Origin: Ferruginibacter yonginensis
GTDB taxonomy: Bacteria; Bacteroidota; Bacteroidia; Chitinophagales; Chitinophagaceae
Direction: 5' to 3'
NCBI RefSeq assembly: GCF_042651465.1
Contig: NZ_JBHSCZ010000001.1
Location: 372,001 to 436,000 of the forward strand
Length of the DNA stretch: 64,000 nucleotides
Shown: in pieces, positions 18,909-27,108 of the stretch
Layout: every line of letters starts with the position of its first letter
How positions within the stretch are numbered: position 1 is the stretch's first letter
Notes under the pieces: generated by a model
Told to the model about the DNA's origin: nothing
Databases searched by the model: none
The model's input: the letters and a program-made list of their open reading frames with translations, nothing else
Position numbers and translations under genes: made by a program

Positions 18909-20264
18909 ATGAGTATTACAAGCACATTTAATGATTTAAAAGTTGAGGTTACCAATAAGCAAGTACTTTCAATTGCATTACCCATCACACTTTCCATATT
19001 TATACCCCAATTAAATATGTTGATTAACAGCATATTTTTAGGAAAAGTAAGTGGGGAGGCATTAGGAAATGCAGGTATTACTGGTGTATTTTATTTGATT
19101 TTTGCAGTGGCTGGTCATGGTTTAAATAATGCCATGCAAACCGTATTTTCAAAAAATGCTGGTAGCGGTAATCCTGAAAATTTTAAAACAATTTTATCGC
19201 AAGGCATTCGCATTAGTTTACAATTTGCATTAATAGGTATTTTGTTTACTTGGCTGGTTGCACCTTACATAATGCAGGCAGTAGCTGACCCAAAAGATTA
19301 CCCACAAGAAATGCAGTTTTTAAAGATTAGAATATTGGGTTTGCCATTTTTATACCTATTTCAAATGGGTAATGCGTTTTTGGTAGCCTCACTCAACAGT
19401 AGGTTTTTAATGTTCGCATTTATTTGTGAAGCGGCTGTAAATATTTTGTTTGACTGGTTATTAATTTTTGGAAATGCCGGTTTCCCTGCAATGGGGTTTA
19501 ATGGTGCTGCAGTAGCTTCAATATTAGCTGAGTTTACTGGTATGGCTGTGGTATTATCTGTTATAATAACAAGTGGACTAAAATCAAAATACCAATTACT
19601 ACAGAGTTTTAAATTTCAAAAAGAAATTAATCAACAAATTTTGAAAGTATCGTTGCCATTGGTGGCACAATATGTAATAAGTGTTACCACTTGGTTGGTA
19701 TTTTTTTTATTGTTAGAAGGCAGAGGCACCAATGCAAAAGCCATTAGTAACGTAATGCGGAACGTATTTGGATTAGCTGGTGTTTTTATTTGGGCATTTG
19801 CAAGTACATGCAATACAATGGTGGGCAATTTAATGGGGCAACAAAGGTTTAATGATATTTTGCCAGCCATAAAAAAAATCACTTTTTGGAGTATAAGTTT
19901 TTGTGCGGTACCAGTTTTAATTTTAAATATTTACCCTGAAGTATTTTTTAATTTATTTGGGCAAGATGAACAATTTATTAAAGAAGGTATTGCTGTAATT
20001 AGAATGGTTTCGTTAGGTATGATGTTTATGAGTATTGCTAATATTTGGCTCAATGGTGTAACTGGTACTGGCAAAACAAATATTAATTTAATGATTGAAA
20101 TTATTGCTATTTCACTATACCTTGGTTATACTTACTACTTCATGAAAATAAATTACATGTCGCTGGCAATGGGCTGGAGTAATGAGTTTGTATATTGGTC
20201 TGTAATATTTACAATGTCGTTTTTATATTTACGAACAGGTAAGTGGAAACCTATCACATCATAA
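18909..20264 (+). CDS. MATE family efflux transporter
   Basis: The 451-residue inner-membrane protein has about 12 hydrophobic segments in two homologous halves, with MATE features such as PITLSIFIPQLNMLINSIFLG at the start of the first half and PLVAQYVISVTTWLVFF at the start of the second. MATE proteins export drugs or metabolites in exchange for H+ or Na+; the substrate cannot be read from sequence. It stands alone, with its own promoter and a bidirectional terminator shared with the M1 peptidase gene. Confidence 0.88.
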   Translation: MSITSTFNDLKVEVTNKQVLSIALPITLSIFIPQLNMLINSIFLGKVSGEALGNAGITGVFYLIFAVAGHGLNNAMQTVFSKNAGSGNPENFKTILSQGIRISLQFALIGILFTWLVAPYIMQAVADPKDYPQEMQFLKIRILGLPFLYLFQMGNAFLVASLNSRFLMFAFICEAAVNILFDWLLIFGNAGFPAMGFNGAAVASILAEFTGMAVVLSVIITSGLKSKYQLLQSFKFQKEINQQILKVSLPLVAQYVISVTTWLVFFLLLEGRGTNAKAISNVMRNVFGLAGVFIWAFASTCNTMVGNLMGQQRFNDILPAIKKITFWSISFCAVPVLILNIYPEVFFNLFGQDEQFIKEGIAVIRMVSLGMMFMSIANIWLNGVTGTGKTNINLMIEIIAISLYLGYTYYFMKINYMSLAMGWSNEFVYWSVIFTMSFLYLRTGKWKPITS

Positions 20265-20295
20265 AAAAAGCCGCAAACAATGTTTGCGGCTTTTT
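20265..20295. terminator. Bidirectional terminator
   Basis: The stem GCCGCAAAC / GTTTGCGGC (20270-20278 with 20282-20290) has a 3-nt loop and is extended by A and T tracts on both sides. It serves the MATE gene and the convergent M1 peptidase gene. Confidence 0.9.
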
Positions 20296-20311
20296 AATTT
20301 CAAATAATAAT

Positions 20312-22252
20312 TTAGTTAGCTGTCCATTTATTATTGCCAGCATTTACATCAGGAAATAATTTTTCAGCATCTATTGTTACTGCTTTCACCGCTTCTTTAA
20401 CGGGTAATTTTACTTTAAATGTGCTGGTGTTGTTCCAAATTTCAACTGGTAAATTCATAGTACCTTTTACACCACTTACTGTTTCGTAACTCAACAAAAC
20501 TGGCATGGCCATTTTCTCTAAATTTTCAAGCGTTACAATGGCTCCCTTTGTTTCACTAAAAGTTACATCCTTAATTGATTGATCTAATTTATAGTTCTCT
20601 ATAAACCAACCTTTCCAAAACCAACTTAAATTTTCACCACTGGCATTGTCCATACTTCTAAAAAAGTCCCACGGTGTTGGATGTTTGTAAGCCCATTTTT
20701 TTATGTACTCTTTAAATGCATAATCAAATCTATCAGGCCCTAAAATATTATTACGTAATAAGGTTAATCCGTAACCAGGTTTGTAATATAATGCCGCTCC
20801 AATGTTAGCTTCCTTCATGGCATCAGGTGTATTTAAAATACTTTCACTTTGTGGACCAAATAAATAACCCATTAATGCTGATGGTGCAGGCTCAGTACCA
20901 TCGTATTCACCTTTATTAAAATCTTTCAACGCTAAGGTATTTATGAAAGTATTGAAGCCTTCATCCATCCAACCATATTTTCTTTCATTACTACCTACAA
21001 TCATCGGAAACCATGTGTGCCCAAATTCATGGTCTGTAACACCAAATAAATCGCCTTGTACAGCATTTGAACCACAAAAAACAATCCCAGGATATTCCAT
21101 ACCACCAATATTAGTAGCCACATTAGTAGCAGCAGGATAAGGATATTGAAACCAACGTTTACTATAATTTTCAACACTGCCTTTGGTATACTCAGTAGCC
21201 CTGCTCCAAGCTTTTACACCATTACTTTCAACGGGGTATACACTTTGTGCCAAAGCTTTTTTACCATCAGGTAAATTAATTTTTGCGGCATCCCAAATAA
21301 ATGCTTTTGATGATGACCATGCAATATCTCTGCTGTTTTGAATTTTAAATTTCCATGTTAAAGTACCCGTAGTTTTTGGTCGAGATGATGGATTGGTCAC
21401 CTCATCAGCCCCACGAATAATAACTGTTTTATCGCTCAACTTTGCTTCATTATAGCGTTTTAATTGTGTAGCGGTTAATACTTCTGCAGGGTTTAATAAT
21501 TCGCCACTGCCTACTACAATATGCGATGCTGGTGCGGTGATGTTATATTCAAAATCGCCATATTCTAAATAAAATTCACTTGGGCCTAAATAAGGCAATG
21601 TGTTCCATCCTTCCACATCATCATACACACACATACGTGGATACCATTGTGCTACGGCAAATATTTTACCGTTATCAGTATTTAAAATACCACACCTATC
21701 AGCACCTTCTTTTGGTAATTCAAATGAATAATCAATTTTTATTTTGATGATATCACCGTTGGCTTTAAGTGCTTTTGGTAAACGAATTTGCATTCTAGTA
21801 TCTGTAACAATATAATCAGCAGCCGCATTATCATTCACCAATTTTACAGAACCAATTTTTACACCACCATCAAAATTACTGTTAGAACTACCATACCTGC
21901 TTCTAGCATCTACCGGCATTCTAGCTTGTCCACGGCTATCTTTTGAAAATAAATTTTGATCTAAATACAACCATAAATAAGGTAAGTTGTTCGGACTATT
22001 ATTTTTATATGTAATAGTAACGCTGCCCGTTATTACATTCGTTTCATCATTTAAACTAGCGTTTATTTGATAATCAGCCCTGTTTTGCCAGTAATTACTA
22101 TTGGGTGAACCATCGGCCGCTCTTGTTGCACTACCGTCACCGTAAAATAATGGTGAAAACAATTGATGTGGATCATAGTTACTCGTTTTTTGAGCTGATG
22201 CAACAAATGTTAGGCTCATAAAAGCTAGCATAAATGCTATAGTTTTTTGCAT
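20312..22252 (-). CDS. Secreted M1-family metallopeptidase
   Basis: The 646-residue protein has a signal peptide ending at ASAQ (residue 21). It carries the gluzincin zinc site HEFGH (408-412) with the third ligand in W-M-D-E-G-F-N (E431) and a GGMEY motif (383-387) equivalent to the GxMEN exopeptidase motif of M1 enzymes. The N-terminal beta domain (60-250) and C-terminal helical part fit the M1 fold. It probably trims peptides in the periplasm or outside the cell. No T9SS sorting domain is present; the C-terminus is a short beta-rich segment. The next upstream gene on the same strand lies 86 bp away. Confidence 0.9.
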   Translation of the reverse strand: MQKTIAFMLAFMSLTFVASAQKTSNYDPHQLFSPLFYGDGSATRAADGSPNSNYWQNRADYQINASLNDETNVITGSVTITYKNNSPNNLPYLWLYLDQNLFSKDSRGQARMPVDARSRYGSSNSNFDGGVKIGSVKLVNDNAAADYIVTDTRMQIRLPKALKANGDIIKIKIDYSFELPKEGADRCGILNTDNGKIFAVAQWYPRMCVYDDVEGWNTLPYLGPSEFYLEYGDFEYNITAPASHIVVGSGELLNPAEVLTATQLKRYNEAKLSDKTVIIRGADEVTNPSSRPKTTGTLTWKFKIQNSRDIAWSSSKAFIWDAAKINLPDGKKALAQSVYPVESNGVKAWSRATEYTKGSVENYSKRWFQYPYPAATNVATNIGGMEYPGIVFCGSNAVQGDLFGVTDHEFGHTWFPMIVGSNERKYGWMDEGFNTFINTLALKDFNKGEYDGTEPAPSALMGYLFGPQSESILNTPDAMKEANIGAALYYKPGYGLTLLRNNILGPDRFDYAFKEYIKKWAYKHPTPWDFFRSMDNASGENLSWFWKGWFIENYKLDQSIKDVTFSETKGAIVTLENLEKMAMPVLLSYETVSGVKGTMNLPVEIWNNTSTFKVKLPVKEAVKAVTIDAEKLFPDVNAGNNKWTAN

Positions 22253-22338
22253 AAATAAGTGTTTTGTTAAAGGTAATTATGGTGTAATTTATAAAACGTA
22301 TATAATGTTTAGCGCTTTATTTTGATGATAAATGGTGA

Positions 22339-22932
22339 TTATAATCTTACCAACAAACCAATACCATGGCTTGTGGTAGTGAATTGTAGCTTCTCCGTCG
22401 CCGCTTGTAATTTTTTACCATGCTTGTGTTGCAAATAATACATAACACCATCAAACAATAAAAGGGCGCCACCTTGCAACATAATACTTTCGCCGTAACC
22501 TTTTAGCTTCAATGCATTTTTTTTACTGTTGAACGAACGTTCTTTAATGTAGGCTCCACCTGCAATATATGCAGCATCTAATCCGATATTGAATAAGAAA
22601 AGTTTTTCGATTTGTTGTTGCTTGGTTAGGGTGCTGTTGAAAGAAGTTAATTCGCCTTTTTTTGAAGTTAATATACCTAAACCAACTATTCCTAACGTTA
22701 CACTGTTCCAAATGGCATTCATTTCATGAAAGTATTTGGTTTTACCATTAGTTTGGTTGGCTGCAATGCTACCATAAATAATATTGGCACCTGCAAAACT
22801 GCCTAATACTTTTATACCGTTTTTACTGATTTTTTCTTGCTTTGCGTTGAATGTTTGTAGGGAAAATTGTTGTGCAAAAAGGTTATTGCAACAACTAAAA
22901 ACGAACATCGTAAAAGTGTAAATAAACTTCAT
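22339..22932 (-). CDS. Hypothetical protein with signal peptide and hydrophobic segments
   Basis: The 197-residue protein has an N-terminal signal sequence (cleavage near FAQQ, residue 21) and several hydrophobic stretches (KVLGSFAGANIIYGSIAA, VTLGIVGLGIL, LGYGESIMLQGGALLLF-like region). I do not recognise the family, though membrane proteins of this kind are common in Bacteroidota. It lies 36 nt after the TPR gene and is probably the last member of the trxB-folB-TPR transcript. Confidence 0.6.
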   Translation of the reverse strand: MKFIYTFTMFVFSCCNNLFAQQFSLQTFNAKQEKISKNGIKVLGSFAGANIIYGSIAANQTNGKTKYFHEMNAIWNSVTLGIVGLGILTSKKGELTSFNSTLTKQQQIEKLFLFNIGLDAAYIAGGAYIKERSFNSKKNALKLKGYGESIMLQGGALLLFDGVMYYLQHKHGKKLQAATEKLQFTTTSHGIGLLVRL

Positions 22933-22968
22933 TATACAATGTAAGTATAATTTAAAATGTCACCATAT

Positions 22969-23721
22969 TTACTGCCATTTTTTTAATAAGGTTTTGGCTT
23001 CTTCCTTAATACGAGGATCATCTTCCGTTTGATTTTTTAAAGTAAGCAAGTAATTAAGTTGTGCAATTGCTTTATCATCATCATCATTACGCCAATAGGC
23101 TTTGGCTAGTTCTAAGTAATTTAACGTGAAACCGGGGCTCAACATTTTTGCTTTTTCGTAGGATGATATGGATGTTTTAAGAGAAGCGGAAGGTATACCC
23201 CCATACATAATTTTTGCGCCTGCTCTTTCAATGGCATTGAGGTTGCTTACTTCATAATGCCATTTACCTAAAATATGCCAGCCTTTAAAATTACTAGGAT
23301 TAACTGCAACAGCTTTATCAGCATAGGCTTTAAGCTCTCTTACAGCTACTATTTTTTCCTTACCACTCTTTAATAAAATAGTTCTACCAATGGCTAAAGC
23401 CATAGCTACATTGGCTTCATCGCTATTGGGGTATAAACGATATGCCGTTTTTGCATAAATCACAGCAGTATTGTAATACTCATCACGTACTTGGGTATTT
23501 TTTTCTCTAGCGCCAATTCTGCAACATAATTCGCTACATTTTACAAGTGCAACTAAATTATTGGGCTGTATTTTGAGTACTTCTTTAAACTTTAAGAAGG
23601 CACCTTTTTCGTTGGGGATGGCTTCAATTTTATGAGCATCTGCAATAATAGTATTTACATCTTGTGCAGATGTGCACAAAGTGATAAATAAAGATGTACA
23701 TACAATTAACAACCACTTCAT
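22969..23721 (-). CDS. Secreted TPR-repeat protein
   Basis: The 250-residue protein starts with a signal peptide (CTSAQD, cleavage near residue 19). The rest is alpha-helical with TPR-like units, for example AFLKFKEVLKIQPNNLVALV, AKTAYRLYPNSDEANVAMAL and YADKAVAVNPSNFKGWHILG, and resembles bacterial homologues of the RMDN (regulator of microtubule dynamics) TPR family. A periplasmic scaffold role is a guess. It starts 2 nt after folB. Confidence 0.75.
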   Translation of the reverse strand: MKWLLIVCTSLFITLCTSAQDVNTIIADAHKIEAIPNEKGAFLKFKEVLKIQPNNLVALVKCSELCCRIGAREKNTQVRDEYYNTAVIYAKTAYRLYPNSDEANVAMALAIGRTILLKSGKEKIVAVRELKAYADKAVAVNPSNFKGWHILGKWHYEVSNLNAIERAGAKIMYGGIPSASLKTSISSYEKAKMLSPGFTLNYLELAKAYWRNDDDDKAIAQLNYLLTLKNQTEDDPRIKEEAKTLLKKWQ

Positions 23722-23723
23722 TA

Positions 23724-24074
23724 TTAAAACGATTTTGAATAAGTAACGCCTACTGTTCCCGTAAAATTAGGGATTGGCGGATTTACTTTTTCAATAGTTA
23801 TGTTAATTTGTATAATACGGGGTTCAGCAGCTTTAATTTCAGCTACAATTTGTTGTGCTAAAGTTTCAAGCAAAGCCACCGGTTGTTCAAAATTCTTTTT
23901 AATGATGGCGGCTATACCCACATAATTTATGGTTTGTTCTAAATTAGTGATACTGCCCTCTTCATGAAAAGATGTTGACACTGAAACTTCAAACCAAGCA
24001 CCCGTAATACTTTCCTCATCATGCCAACCATGATGAGCAAAGTATTTTAGTTTATTCAAATGAATGGTAAACAT
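23724..24074 (-). CDS. folB: Dihydroneopterin aldolase
   Basis: The 116-residue enzyme belongs to folate biosynthesis, converting 7,8-dihydroneopterin to 6-hydroxymethyl-dihydropterin and glycolaldehyde. Family features include LKYFAHHGWHDEE near the N-terminus, NYVGIAAIIKKNF, LLETLAQQI and the conserved lysine in ITIEKVNPP. The frame stays open for 18 more codons upstream, but the ATG at 24074 overlaps the TAA of trxB by one base (TAATG) and gives the normal family length, so it is chosen as the start. Confidence 0.9.
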   Translation of the reverse strand: MFTIHLNKLKYFAHHGWHDEESITGAWFEVSVSTSFHEEGSITNLEQTINYVGIAAIIKKNFEQPVALLETLAQQIVAEIKAAEPRIIQINITIEKVNPPIPNFTGTVGVTYSKSF

Positions 24075-25009
24075 TAGTGTAAGCCTTTTTCGCTTAAAAA
24101 ACGTTCTGCATCTAAAGCCGCCATACAACCACTACCTGCTGCTGTTACGGCTTGTCGGTAAATTTTATCTTGCACGTCACCTGCTGCAAAAACCCCTTCA
24201 ATATTTGTTTTAGATGTACCCGGTGTTGTTACAATGTAACCTGCATCATCAAGTGTGAGGTAATCTTTAAAAATATCGCTATTAGGTTTGTGGCCAATGG
24301 CAACAAAAAATGCACTTACAGGTATTTCTGTTTTTACGTTGGTTTGGTTATTTAAAATTCTTACCCCAGTAACTTTTTCTTCACCTAAAATTTCGTCTGT
24401 TTCGCTGTTCCAGTATACTTTAATGTTTGGTGTAGCCAATACCCTCTCTTGCATTACTTTACTTGCTCTCATTACATCTTTACGCACAATCATATGTACT
24501 GTACTACAAATTTTAGATAAGTACAATGCTTCTTCAGCAGCCGTATCGCCAGCTCCTACAATAGCTGCTTCTTTGCCTTTAAAGAAAAAACCATCGCAAA
24601 CGGCACAAGCACTTACGCCATGCCCATTTAATTTTTGTTCGCTAGGTATGCCTAACCATTTTGCAGCAGCGCCAGTGCTAATAATTACCGCATCGGCTTC
24701 AATCCATTTTTCTTCATCAATTTCAACTTTAAATGGACGGCTACTAAAATCAACTTTGGTGGCTAAACCATAACGAATATCTGTACCCATACGAGCCGCT
24801 TGTTTTTCAAAATGAATCATCATTTCGGGCCCTTGAATACCTTCTGGATAACCAGGATAATTTTCTACCTCTGTTGTAATGGTTAATTGTCCACCCGGTT
24901 GTATACCTTGGTACAACACTGGTTTCATATTTGCTCTTGCAGCATATATTGCCGCTGTATAACCAGCCGGACCAGAACCTATAATTAAACAACTTACTTT
25001 TTCGTTCAT
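24074..25009 (-). CDS. trxB: Thioredoxin-disulfide reductase
   Basis: The 311-residue flavoprotein reduces thioredoxin with NADPH. It shows the FAD-binding GSGPAGYTAAIYAARA (11-26), the redox pair C135-A-V-C138-D-G, the NADPH-binding GAGDTAAEEA and the C-terminal FAD motif GVFAAGDVQD. The active site has V in place of the more common T between the cysteines, a frequent neutral variant. It is followed by folB with a one-base overlap and preceded by a DUF4249 gene ending 29 nt away. Confidence 0.95.
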   Translation of the reverse strand: MNEKVSCLIIGSGPAGYTAAIYAARANMKPVLYQGIQPGGQLTITTEVENYPGYPEGIQGPEMMIHFEKQAARMGTDIRYGLATKVDFSSRPFKVEIDEEKWIEADAVIISTGAAAKWLGIPSEQKLNGHGVSACAVCDGFFFKGKEAAIVGAGDTAAEEALYLSKICSTVHMIVRKDVMRASKVMQERVLATPNIKVYWNSETDEILGEEKVTGVRILNNQTNVKTEIPVSAFFVAIGHKPNSDIFKDYLTLDDAGYIVTTPGTSKTNIEGVFAAGDVQDKIYRQAVTAAGSGCMAALDAERFLSEKGLH

Positions 25010-25038
25010 TTTTTATCTTCTTTTTTGTTTATGTTATT

Positions 25039-25923
25039 TTAAGGTGCTATAATGGTTTTATATTGTACACCATAGCCACAAAATGCTCCTAATGCACCGT
25101 TTGAAATATTGCCTAAAACTTTATTAGGTTGTGCAAAAGGGTTACCAATACCTTGAAAAGCAAACTCCCATGTACTCCAAAAAGTGAAGGTAGACTGAGG
25201 GATATTGCAATATTTTAAAGTAATTGTATCGCCTCTTTTAAAGAAATTACTATCAGCTTTTGGCGGATTATTTCTATCAATACCTTGTGGCAATTGTACC
25301 GTAAATGTGGTACCATCAATGATTTGATCATCAAAAACTGAATTTTCACCGGGTAAAAATGGCCCGCTGTTTTTCTTTGTAAAATACCTTCCAAAATTAC
25401 CTAAGCCAGCAGGGTCGGTTGAACGTAGTTGCAACGTTCGTAAAGTGGTATCAACCACAAAAGGTGGTCGCCTTGTAAAAATAGAATCTAATGTAATGTT
25501 ATTATTAGGTATAAAAGTAGTGGCGGTGTACACTTTATTATCTACTTCAATACGTAAACTATAGGTTTTAGTGTATTCCCCAACAAAGGCAGTTGAAGGG
25601 CTGGTTAAATCATTACTATAAAAATAAGCAGTGTAGCCAGGGGCCAATGGCGTAGCATATTCTTTTAATTGATGGGTTTGCACACCATTAGATACGTATA
25701 CTTTTGCATTTCTTACAAAACTATTCGCTAAAATTTGTGGATCAATTTTACTGAAATAACCTAAGCTTTTTGTCAATACAACAATAGGTGGTTGCCCATT
25801 TTCAATTTGTGCATCAACAACTAGTAACGGTTCAGCGGCTTTCACATCTAAATTAATATCTTTTTCACAAGCCGTAAGAAAAAGTAGTACAAGTGGAAAT
25901 AGCCCTATTTTAAACTTTTTCAT
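25039..25923 (-). CDS. DUF4249 lipoprotein
   Basis: The 294-residue protein, counted from the ATG at 25923, has a lipoprotein signal with lipobox LTAC (Cys19) followed by acidic residues E-K-D, as in surface-exposed Bacteroidota lipoproteins. It shows the DUF4249 pattern: AAEPLLVVDAQIENGQPP near the N-terminus, Y-S-L-R-I-E-V-D-N-K-V-Y in the middle and TFTFWSTWEF-like sequence near the end. DUF4249 proteins usually accompany TonB-dependent receptors, but none is adjacent here. The longer reading frame to 25995 would hide the signal peptide. A consensus -7 element lies just upstream. Confidence 0.82.
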   Translation of the reverse strand: MKKFKIGLFPLVLLFLTACEKDINLDVKAAEPLLVVDAQIENGQPPIVVLTKSLGYFSKIDPQILANSFVRNAKVYVSNGVQTHQLKEYATPLAPGYTAYFYSNDLTSPSTAFVGEYTKTYSLRIEVDNKVYTATTFIPNNNITLDSIFTRRPPFVVDTTLRTLQLRSTDPAGLGNFGRYFTKKNSGPFLPGENSVFDDQIIDGTTFTVQLPQGIDRNNPPKADSNFFKRGDTITLKYCNIPQSTFTFWSTWEFAFQGIGNPFAQPNKVLGNISNGALGAFCGYGVQYKTIIAP

Positions 25924-25938
25924 ATTTTTTTCGTTGTG

Positions 25939-25946
25939 CAAATTTA
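25939..25946 (-). promoter_or_regulatory. Promoter -7 element for the DUF4249 gene
   Basis: On the minus strand this reads TAAATTTG, an exact TAnnTTTG match, 15 nt before the ATG at 25923. The leader would be about 10 nt. The element also supports the chosen start, because a start at 25995 would lie upstream of it. Confidence 0.55.
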
Positions 25947-25966
25947 CGTCAATTTGAGTAAACGAA

Positions 25967-25990
25967 AAGAACCACTCTATAGTGGTTCTT
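25967..25990 (-). terminator. Terminator after the GDG-repeat T9SS gene
   Basis: A perfect 10-bp stem (AAGAACCACT / AGTGGTTCTT) with a 4-nt loop is followed on the minus strand by TTTTCGTTT. It separates the frameshifted T9SS gene from DUF4249. Confidence 0.8.
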
Positions 25991-26015
25991 AACATGTTGA
26001 TTGATTGGTAAAAAT

Positions 26016-27082
26016 TTACTGCAATACTATTTTTTTAGTACTGTTGATAGTAGCTGATTTTAGTTGCATAAAATACACTCCTTTAGCAAAGGCTGATAGA
26101 TTGAGTTGTATGGTATTATTTGAATTATAAGTTGTTTTGTATTGGTGAACCAATACACCCATTTCATTGATGATATTGATCACCAAGGCTTCATTTGCAG
26201 CAGCATTAGTGAATGAAATATTAACAATATCTTTTGTTGGGTTAGGATAGTATTTTACAAAATCAATATTATCAACATCAAACAAGAGTACTTTTGTTGG
26301 TGAATAGGAAATCCTTCCATTTACATCAACTTGTTTTAAGCGATAGTAATTAGATCCTTTATTAGGACTATAATCAATAATACTATATGCTGTAGGGGTT
26401 GTTGTATTGCCTGCGGCAGCTACGGTTCCAATTTTATTGAATATAATAGCATCTGCACTTCTTTCAACATCAAAAAAAGCACTGTTTATTTCTTGTGAAG
26501 TTTTCCATTGCAGTAATGCGTTGTTTTTGTTTTGTTTAATGGCCGTAAAGTATAAAAGTGTAACTGGCAATGTACCTAAGGGTCTTACAACACTTGACCA
26601 TCCATCGCCGTTGCCACCTAAATAAATAGTATTAAGGTTGGCTATATTTTTAAATTTTCCCCAACCATCACCACTACCACCAAAAAAATGGTGTTTACTA
26701 CTATTGAGTTTACTTGTTTGTTCCATCCATCGCCTACACCACCACTAAAAATATTATTAGCCGTTGCAGTGTTTATATTACGGCTCCAACCATCGCCTAT
26801 ACCGCCAACGAAAATATGGTTAACAGCTACAGTATTTTTTGCAACATTTACACCATCTCCCAAACCACCCGTAAATATGTTGTTTGAAATAATATTGTTA
26901 GTTGCTTTGTTGACACCATCACCCCTACCTCCGAAAAAAATATTATTGGTTACAACACTATTTTTTACTGCTGAAAAACCATCGCCAGCGCTTCCAAAAA
27001 ATATTGCATTATTAATTGGTTGTGCAATTATTGTAGTTATTTTTAGTAACAATATACAAATGGTAGCTATATAACTTTTCAT
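26016..27082 (-). pseudogene. GDG-repeat protein with T9SS sorting domain, split by a frameshift
   Basis: Two overlapping frames (26642-27082 and 26016-26726) together encode one protein of about 355 residues. It has a signal peptide ending at IIAQP, seven tandem 21-residue repeats of consensus N-x-I-F-x-G-G-x-G-D-G-[WVF], a fibronectin-like segment (LPVTLLYFTAIKQNKNNALL) and a T9SS sorting domain (FVKYYPNPTKDIVNISF). The frames meet at a run of seven A (26692-26698); eight would restore the frame and keep the 21-residue spacing exact. It may be a sequencing error, phase variation or true inactivation. It lies 26 nt after the SUMF1-like gene and ends at a terminator. Confidence 0.85.
26570..27020 (-). 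repeat. Seven 21-residue GDG repeats in the T9SS protein
   Basis: The GDG tripeptides are spaced exactly 21 residues apart through all seven units, across the frameshift if one base is restored. DNA of the units is diverged, so the repeat is old and under protein-level constraint. Boundaries are approximate. Confidence 0.85.
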
Positions 27083-27108
27083 AAATTATTTTTTTTGATG
27101 AAAAGATG

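Noticed and set aside
24075..24128. Longer folB start
   Set aside because: The extension translates the end of trxB in another frame (basic, non-conserved) and the TAATG overlap gives the normal family length.
24590..24610. CAVCDG rather than CATCDG in thioredoxin reductase as a defect
   Set aside because: Both redox cysteines are present and this variant is common.
25924..25995. 24-codon extension of the DUF4249 lipoprotein
   Set aside because: It would bury the lipoprotein signal peptide and span the consensus promoter.
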